A stretch of DNA of 64,000 bases, taken from contig JAJGBQ010000001.1 of NCBI GenBank assembly GCA_022457065.1, positions 1,364,001 through 1,428,000 on the forward strand, read 5' to 3'. This stretch comes from Curvularia sp. ZM96. Its lineage: Eukaryota > Ascomycota > Dothideomycetes > Pleosporales > Pleosporaceae. The position numbers and the translations under genes were made by a program. Below are positions 57,563 to 64,000 of the stretch, one piece after another. Every line of letters begins with the position of its first letter. The stretch's first letter is position 1. The notes beneath the pieces were generated by a model. It saw only the letters and a list, made by a program, of their open reading frames with translations, did no database searches and was not told the origin of the DNA.

Positions 57563-58335
57563 ATGTCGAACCGACCATCCAACCAATTTCGCAATCTGGG
57601 GTTGGGCCGTGGCCGAGGCGGCCCGGTTCCTATCTCGCCTTCTCCATCGCAAGCCACACAGCCTGGACTGGGTCTCGCATCCCGCCAGGGCGGCCCATCT
57701 TCTGCCCCTCCTTCAGCATCTAGGGCTACACAACTCGGACTCGGTCTAGGACCCAGTCGAGGCGCAGCAGGTGGCCTGGGGCTCGGAAGAGGCGGGACCA
57801 AACGACACATGTAGGCCCTTCAAGGCGTCCGTCTTGCTTTGTACAGAATACTAACATCATATGTTTCTGCACAGGAAAGTCCAGCGAGACAGCATCCAAG
57901 GAATTTCTAAAAACGAGATTCGGTACGTTAGGGCTTGTGTATACGCCCCAGTTATTCTAAGCGTAGAAAAAGTAAGGTGACGCTAACAATCGATTACACA
58001 GGCGACTAGCGCGCCGCGGTGGCGTCAAGCGTATCTCCGCTATGGTCTATCATGACATTCGTCAGGCGTTGAGAGATCGGCTAGCAGCAGTATGCCTTGT
58101 CTGTTACTACGAGGCATATTCCTTGAGCTAATGTGTTTCACCGCTAGGTTTTAAAAGACATCTGTGCCGTTATTGATTCGAGCGGGAGAAAAACAGTGGC
58201 AGTCGCGGACGTCGTCTACGCGCTTCGATTGGTACGTCTTTCTTCCTGGTAGAAGCAAAAGAAGGAGAAGATGGGTGCTAACGATGATTTTTACAGCGCG
58301 GGGCTACTATTTATGGCTTTGACGAGCGGCGGTAA
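57563..58335 (+). CDS. Divergent histone H4 variant with an extended GLG-repeat tail
   Basis: Five exons: 57563-57810, 57875-57922, 58002-58089, 58148-58231, 58297-58335; 168 residues against about 103 in canonical H4. All four introns (64, 79, 58, 65 bp) have consensus ends. The core is unmistakable: GGTKRHMKVQRD, SIQGIS, RRLARRGGVKRISA, RKTVAVADVVYAL and IYGF. The tail carries about 65 extra residues of Gly-Leu-Gly-Arg-type repeats with Pro/Ser spacers. Aligned to H4, K5 and K8 are lost, K12 is R, while K16, K20 and K31 remain. Y72, H75, K77, K91 and R92 are V, S, G, R and L, and the C-terminus ends DERR. A divergent H4 gene (hH4v) is known in Neurospora; this may be its relative. Chromatin function is inferred. 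Confidence 0.88.
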
Positions 58336-58621
58336 AGTATTTTTCTGCTCTGACTTTACTACCCAGAAAGGAAGTATACTGGTACTACGGTCAGAGCAGT
58401 ATCACGTTTGAATGGAGAAGTGTATGATATCCTGGGAGACATTGGCGTTTTACGGTGTTTGGATTATGAGTGTTAGATTCTTTGAGGCATCGCTAGTGCC
58501 ACGACCATGTTACGAAATTGTTAAGACAGTTCTTACGAGAATACGACTAGGAATGCTCTCGTCTTGTCGCGACAAGCTATCAACGAGAACCGTTTCAAAC
58601 GCCATCAGAAAGATATTCGAT

Positions 58622-59767
58622 CTACCACCTCTCCATCCCCTTCTTCGCCGCTTCAATCCTCGCATCCCACTCTTTATTTTCCCCTTGCCCCCACCTATCC
58701 TTATACCACTCATCCAACGCATCTAGGAACCTAACTCCTTCCGCCTTCATCACCTTCACCGTACCTCCATTCCTATTCCTATTCCATGCCTTACCTACAC
58801 ACGGCATGGCCACCACCATACCACTCTGGCTCAGAAAAGCTCTCAAAACCACCTCATCGTGCAAATCCGGCATACCAAAGGGATTCGCAAACGGTGACTG
58901 GTCAAACACATACTTGCACCTAACGTCGGCCCCCATCCCACGCGTGTAGTTGCTCCACCACCGCCACCACTCCGCCAGCCTGCAGAAAAGCACAAAATGC
59001 ATCTTGTGCAAGTCGCCATGGATAGTGTAGATATTACCAAAAGGCTGGCACGCGCGCCAGTGCTGCTCCAGGAAGCCATCGAGCAGCCAGCCCTTGGGTG
59101 GATACGTATACGTATTCCTGACGCCGGGCAGCACGTTGATTTCCACGCCGGGGTTGCTTCGTCGGCGACGGACCAGCAGCGCGCGGTGCGGCGGCGCAAG
59201 GTGTTCAAACCAGCGCATTACGGGCGAGAAGTCGAGGTTGCGCACGCTGAAGTGGAAGGTTGTACCTGTGTAGTACGTATATGCCGCTTCAATTCTTATC
59301 GCACGGCTAACCTGCAGGAGGGCGGGCGGCATGTGTTGCTTGCGCATGGTGACGACGGTCCAGTTGGAGGAGATAAAGTGGATTGAATGCAGGGCGTAGT
59401 GATAGATTTGGGTCCGGAGTTCTGAAGGGAGGGTGGCAAGGAGACATGGTTTCGACGGATCTCGTGGAGTGATGTGGTACAGGTCGCGTTTGTATGTGAT
59501 GGTGTCTTTTTGATGCGATGTAAGGAGTGAGGGACGTTTGAGGCCTTTCTTCTTTTCCGGGGCGATTGGCGTGGGTTTGCTTGGCCGGATGGGTGTCGTT
59601 TGATTTGTACATGTAGCGTTCTTGTTTCTTGTTTTTAGCTCTACATGTGTCTTAGAACTGATTGAGGGAGCCGGCTTTGTATCTGCCTCGGTGGTTTTCG
59701 ATGACCGCGGGCTGGCTTTGGATAAGGATGAGGCAGTTGCCCGCGCGTAAGATGGAGGTGCCATCAT
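58622..59767 (-). CDS. Hypothetical protein with LPSELR-type motif
   Basis: A single exon of 381 residues. The N-terminal 100 residues are Ser/Thr/Lys rich and disordered. The rest looks folded and carries LLATLPSELRTQIYHYAL, an F-box-like start seen in a large expanded family of dothideomycete proteins, then LLQVSRAIRIEAAYTYY, FHFSVRNLDF and a Trp-rich CRLAEWWRWWSNY. No catalytic motif is evident. The stop lies 286 bp from the H4-variant stop (convergent) and the start is 406 bp from MLH1 (divergent). Family membership is by pattern only; function is unknown. Confidence 0.72.
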   Translation of the reverse strand: MMAPPSYARATASSLSKASPRSSKTTEADTKPAPSISSKTHVELKTRNKNATCTNQTTPIRPSKPTPIAPEKKKGLKRPSLLTSHQKDTITYKRDLYHITPRDPSKPCLLATLPSELRTQIYHYALHSIHFISSNWTVVTMRKQHMPPALLQVSRAIRIEAAYTYYTGTTFHFSVRNLDFSPVMRWFEHLAPPHRALLVRRRRSNPGVEINVLPGVRNTYTYPPKGWLLDGFLEQHWRACQPFGNIYTIHGDLHKMHFVLFCRLAEWWRWWSNYTRGMGADVRCKYVFDQSPFANPFGMPDLHDEVVLRAFLSQSGMVVAMPCVGKAWNRNRNGGTVKVMKAEGVRFLDALDEWYKDRWGQGENKEWDARIEAAKKGMERW

Positions 59768-60173
59768 TCAAACCAGAAGCAACGGGTATATTGAGAAGAT
59801 AATGATATTAAAATTCGAACGGCTCCTAAAAATAATGGGTTATCTATGGAAGTACTTCAAGTGCGCGTGCTCGGCTGAGCGTGCCACGGCTGTGGCGACG
59901 AAAGGCTGGTATTGGATTACTGGAGCGGTTCATAAGTAGGTTCCTATGCGATGCTTTAACCACCATTTATGGCTTAACTTTGCGCGATCGAAGAGTGAAA
60001 ATAAGTATCAAACAGGTTGCGAGCTGAGGAGTGCTTAATAGAGAGGTAAACTGGCACGTGAGCGCGCGAAAGTGGGGCGTCGCATCTATCGCGCCTTCCG
60101 TCTCATCCATCTTACGTGCGTCGTCATTGTTACCTTACAAGACACAACTTTCTGCGCGTGCTGGCTTGCAAGC
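59768..60173. promoter_or_regulatory. Divergent promoter upstream of MLH1
   Basis: These 406 bp contain CACGTG near 60055 followed by GAGCGCGCGAAAG, an E2F/SCB-like GC-rich motif about 105 bp before the MLH1 ATG. Regulation by cell-cycle factors is a guess. Confidence 0.35.
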
Positions 60174-62489
60174 ATGTCGGACAGTATGGACACTTCTGAA
60201 CCTTCGCCGCGCGGAACCAAGCGTAAAGGCGACGATAGCCTTTCCCTTCCTGCGCCACGCAGAATCAAGGCGCTTTCGCAAGATGTTGTCAATAAAATCG
60301 CTGCTGGGGAGATCATTGTTGCGCCACAACATGCACTAAAAGAGCTAATAGAGAATGCCGTCGATGCAGGATCGACTGCACTGGAGATTTTGGTGAAAGA
60401 TGGCGGTCTCAAACTTCTGCAGATCACAGACAACGGCCACGGCATTGACGTATGTTTGGCGCCTGACGGGAAGACGACATTCTAACGATCCCAGAAAGAA
60501 GACTTGCCAATCTTGTGTGAGCGCTTTACCACCTCCAAGCTTAAGGCTTTTGAAGATCTGACGTCCATCGGCACGTACGGATTTCGTGGCGAGGCGTTGG
60601 CGAGTATCAGCCACATTGCCCATCTAAAGGTCACCACGAGAACGAAAGAATCAAGCTGTGCTTGGGAGGCTCACTACGCCGACGGCAAACTTGTCAGTCC
60701 AAAACCAGGCCAAAGCGCAGAACCAAAGCCCAAGGCAGGACGGCAAGGCACCACTATCACAGTATGCTCAGATCGATTTTGAAGTCAGACAACGAAACTT
60801 ACGCGATACTAGGTTGAGGACTTGTTCTACAATGTTCCCTCTCGGCGTCGAGCTTTTCGTTCACCTAGCGAAGAGTATGCAAAAATACTCGATGTTGTTG
60901 GACGTTATGCTGTACATTGTCAAGGGGTTGCCTTCTCTTGCAAAAGGGCCAACGAAAGTTCTGGCAACAGCGTGACAGTACCTGCATCCGCTACCGTACA
61001 AGATCGCATACGACAGATCCATGGTAGCGGTGCTGCTAACGAGTTGGTGGCTTTGAACATCGAAGATGATCGCTGGGGGTTCAAGTGCGACGGCTGGATC
61101 AGCAATGCAAACTACAGCATGAGGAAGACGCAGATGATGCTGTTCATCAATCATCGCTCGGTGGAATCTTCAGTGATCAAGAAAAGCGTTGAGCAAACGT
61201 ATGCAACATTTCTGCCAAAAGGAGGACATCCGTTTTTCTACCTGAGTCTCGAGATTGAGCCGCAGCGAGTCGATGTCAACGTACACCCTACAAAGCGGGA
61301 AGTCCACTTTTTGAACGAAGACGAAATTATTGCCATGATTTGCGACTCGATTCGCGATACCCTTAGCAAGGTCGACACAAGCAGAGTCTTCCCGACAGAG
61401 TCACTCATGTCAAATCCCAAGGTCCCACTGGCAACGCCTGTAAAACAGATCCTACCTGCGACTCCAAGTAAAGGTGATGCATCAGATCGAAGCGCCTCAA
61501 AAGCACCACAAACAGCAACCAGGAAGCGAAACGAAAACAATTTTGTGCGAACAGACACGTCAGCCCGGAAAATCACGACCATGCTGCAGACTCAACAGTC
61601 CCAGGAAGAGATTACCGAAGAAGAGGACGACGACGAAATGGAGTACGAGCCCACAGAAACAGAAAAGGTTCCGATAGCAACTCGGCTCACGTCGATCAAA
61701 GAACTACGTGCCGAAGTCCGCAACGCAATGCACCATGAACTTACAGACATCATTTCGACACATACTTATGTAGGAATTGTCGACGAAGAGAAACGCATTG
61801 CAGCCATTCAAGGCGGGATAAAGCTCTTCCTCATCGATTACGGCATGCTCTTCAACGAATTGTTCTACCAAATTGGTCTGCATGACTTTGCCAACTACGG
61901 ATACATACGGTTTGAACCACCCTTATCGCTACACGAGCTGCTCACAGTGGCAGCCGAGCAGGAGAAAACCAATGCAGGCGACTCAGCAGAAGAGGTAGAC
62001 TGGGACGAAGTAGTCGACGTCGTCAGAGAGCAACTGATAACCAAGGCGGCGCTGCTGAGCGAGTACTTCGCCATCGACATCACCCCAGAAGGCGAACTCT
62101 GCTCTATCCCGCTTTTGCTGAAAGATTACACGCCATCCATGGGCAAGCTACCACAGTTCCTGCTTCGTCTGGGGCCTCACGTCAACTGGGAAGAGGAAAA
62201 GAGCTGCTTCAAGACGATGCTGCAGGAAATAGCGTCGTTTTATGTGCCAGAGAGCTTGCCATTTGCACCTGAGACGGATGACGATGAAAATGGTGAGGGT
62301 GAGGTGCAGCACGGCGAGGACGAGGATGCGGAGGCGGCGGAGAGGCGCCAGGAGCTGCTCCACGCAATCGAGTACACCATCTTCCCCGCGTGCAAGGCAC
62401 GACTGGTGGGCACGAAAGGGATGCTCAAGAATGGAGTCAAGGAAGTGGCAAACCTGAAGGGCCTATATCGTGTCTTTGAGCGTTGCTGA
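60174..62489 (+). CDS. MLH1: DNA mismatch repair protein MLH1
   Basis: Three exons: 60174-60449, 60495-60761, 60813-62489; 739 residues, introns 45 and 51 bp. The GHKL ATPase motifs are KELIENAVDAG (about 56-66), DNGHGID (86-92) and GTYGFRGEAL (about 119-126). The second exon begins KEDLPILCERFTTSKL and the third VEDLFYNVPSRRRAF, as in other MLH1 proteins; NVHPTKREVHF closes the N-terminal domain. A variable acidic linker lies near residues 440-500, and the C-terminal dimerisation domain ends in the diagnostic FERC. MLH1 pairs with PMS1 in nuclear mismatch repair. It is convergent with RPC37; stops are 156 bp apart. Confidence 0.96.
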
Positions 62490-62645
62490 CGTAGTGAAGC
62501 TCCGGCTCGGTTGCTAATATCCATGATGTGGTCAAATGGTATTTTAGGGGTATCTAATAAATTTGCGGCGAAGTAAGGCCAAAGCCCTTCGCCATGCTCG
62601 CTGGAATTCATTTGCTTCAACCTTGCCGCGGCTGTGTAATCTCTT

Positions 62646-63812
62646 TTATTGCTCTTCTTCATCAGATTCGTCAGAAATTTCTACCAGGTCTTGAGCACCG
62701 CGCCTGGGCTTCTTTTTGCCTCCTTTGCCGTTCGTGCTGATAGCGTCAAGAAAGCCGTTGTTGTCGACCTTGGCTTGCAGCTTGGGCGCGGATGCAACGT
62801 CTTGGATAAACAGTCGCTCGTGATAGGTTTCAAAAGCTCTCTCGTCCTGCAGGAATTAGTTGGTAAGCACCGTTGATTCTAAGTAGAATGCTTACCTCTT
62901 CATCAAAGTAGTTGAGCCGCTGCCACGGCTCCTGATTTGTTGCCTTCATAAATGCTTGCGTCAGCTCGGCGGCCGTGTCACCACCAGTCTTCTTGACTTG
63001 TGCGAGGAAAGCTTTTGGCTCTGCAAGTTTGGCGCCCTCTTGTGACTCCTTCTCGCGGCGACGCTGGACTGCCTCCAGCTGGGCAGATGCATCAATGTGA
63101 TGGAACTGGGTTCGGAGTTGTACGACACCGTCAATACGCGTCAGGTGGAGTTCGTCTACCTACAGTCAGCGCAGGATCTCTAGGGACAATTCATGTTGCG
63201 ACCACCTACTGTCACGAAATGTTCCGAGCATGTAACTAGGGCCCTTGCCGTCCTCATGCAGAATCTGACCTCCAAAAGTCTGTGTATTCAGGACATGTCC
63301 CTTCTCGTTGGCGTCCTCGAAATTAGTCACGTATTCCTCAATGTTGTCGTCATCATCGGCGGTGACGGGCGCTACGGGCGCTCCTTCACCAGCAGCGCCA
63401 GGCCGGTTCGCACTGCGAGGCATGGTGCGCTCGAAGCCAGAAGCGATGCCGAAAGCTTTCTGGCCGAAGCCCTTGGTTTTGCGCATGGCCTCGCCCCATC
63501 GCACACCAGCGAGGCGGTTGTAGTTTTGGTGGATGTCGAGCGGGACGTCGACTTCGATGAAACCGGAGTCCTTCTTGATGCGCAACTCAGAAGGCTGGCT
63601 GTTGGTAGTCTTTGTAAAGGGCTGGTTCGGGGAGCGGTTCAGATACTGAAGGACGTAGAGTTGTTGCTCGGCCATATCAGGCGTGATGTAGACATCGTAC
63701 TCCGCTACGACAGGGTCGTCGTCTTGGACGTCCATGGTTGCTGGATTCGCCGTAAAATCAGTAACGCCGAGATATACGCTGGAGGTGGTTAGAGGCCTAT
63801 CTTACGAGCCAT
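62646..63812 (-). CDS. RPC37: DNA-directed RNA polymerase III subunit RPC5/RPC37
   Basis: Exons 63812-63806 (7 nt), 63740-63210, 63155-62896, 62846-62646; 332 residues. The tiny first exon is a proposal: it has a GTAAGA donor, a TTACTGAT-like branch and a CCAG acceptor, and gives MAPTMDVQDDDP. A simpler reading starts at the ATG at 63735 (328 residues). The Sin-like domain begins with AEYDVYITPDMAEQQLYVLQ and PLDIHQNYNRLAGVRWGEA, as in RPC5/RPC37, and continues with MLGTFRDNELHLTRIDGVVQ. The C-terminus is DLVEISDESDEEEQ, acidic. With RPC53 the protein forms the Pol III termination and reinitiation subcomplex. Introns are 65, 54 and 49 bp. Confidence 0.88.
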
Positions 63813-64000
63813 GGTGTACGTACGGTATGGAATCGCAAGCAAAAGGTCTCGCCGGGATCAAAAGTTCCAAAAGTTCCAAAAGTTAGCGCCGCCCCGCAAC
63901 GCGAAGTCGCGTGGAGCCGCGGCCCGTGCAGCTCCATGACGGAATGCATCCGATGCTTCCAATCGGGCAACAGTGACAAACCCGACTTTGATTCTGCAAG
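63813..64000. other. RPC37 upstream region with a nonamer repeat
   Basis: The end of the window holds the RPC37 5' region. A short tandem repeat of AAAAGTTCC units occurs at about 63860-63885. No further gene start is visible. Confidence 0.4.

Noticed and set aside
1..64000. CRISPR arrays, operons, secondary-metabolite cluster, rRNA
   Set aside because: The window is fungal nuclear DNA. I saw no spaced repeats, no polyketide or peptide synthase and no ribosomal RNA.

Overview
The window reads as nuclear DNA of a filamentous ascomycete, most likely a dothideomycete such as a member of the Pleosporales. Protein-coding genes are split by short introns (mostly 46-135 bp) with GT..AG ends and CTAAC/CTGAC-like branch points. 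The protein set includes XlnR, SVF1, an SNG1-family membrane protein and an RNA polymerase I A12 subunit. The species cannot be fixed from the sequence alone. All exon joins were worked out by hand from splice motifs, reading phase and remembered family patterns; no transcript or database was consulted.

Layout. 0.2-10.1 kb: RAD18 (post-replication repair), a disordered orphan protein, the ribosome-biogenesis helicase DBP7 divergent from pantothenate synthetase (PAN6), and an aldehyde dehydrogenase. 10-25.7 kb: a gene-poor stretch of about 15.7 kb in which the only secure gene is a xylanolytic activator of the XlnR/XYR1 type (14.2-17.6 kb). 25.7-45.5 kb: a compact housekeeping block with cohesin loader SCC2, RNA polymerase I subunit RPA12, deoxyhypusine hydroxylase, an unknown conserved protein, an SNG1-family membrane protein, an intracellular GH2 glycosidase, a DUF2293 protein with SUMO-interaction-like motifs, a small LYR protein, a CCDC25-type NFACT-R protein and a small unknown protein. 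45.9-55 kb: the gamma-tubulin recruiter MZT1 (75 aa), a membrane-anchored GNAT acetyltransferase, a 3.4-kb gap and a HAL4/SAT4-type kinase. 55.6-64 kb: SVF1, a MITE-like element, a divergent histone H4 variant, an unknown protein, MLH1 and RNA polymerase III subunit RPC37.

Most unusual content. The gene at 57.6-58.3 kb encodes a histone H4 fold split over five exons. Its tail is extended by about 65 residues built from Gly-Leu-Gly repeats, the K5/K8/K12 acetylation sites are absent, and residues Y72, H75, K91 and R92 of canonical H4 are changed. A perfect 14-bp palindrome made of two MluI cell-cycle boxes lies about 90 bp upstream, and a 224-bp element with 22-bp terminal inverted repeats lies just beyond it. 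Smaller points are a 16-nt micro-exon in the XlnR zinc cluster, a stop-free 51-bp intron in deoxyhypusine hydroxylase, a shortened cysteine spacing in the RPA12 zinc ribbon, and three SUMO-interaction-like motifs in the DUF2293 protein.

The genes do not form one pathway or a biosynthetic cluster. Genome maintenance and chromatin are well represented (RAD18, SCC2, MLH1, H4 variant, MZT1), as are RNA polymerases I and III, but this looks like ordinary gene order rather than an operon-like unit.
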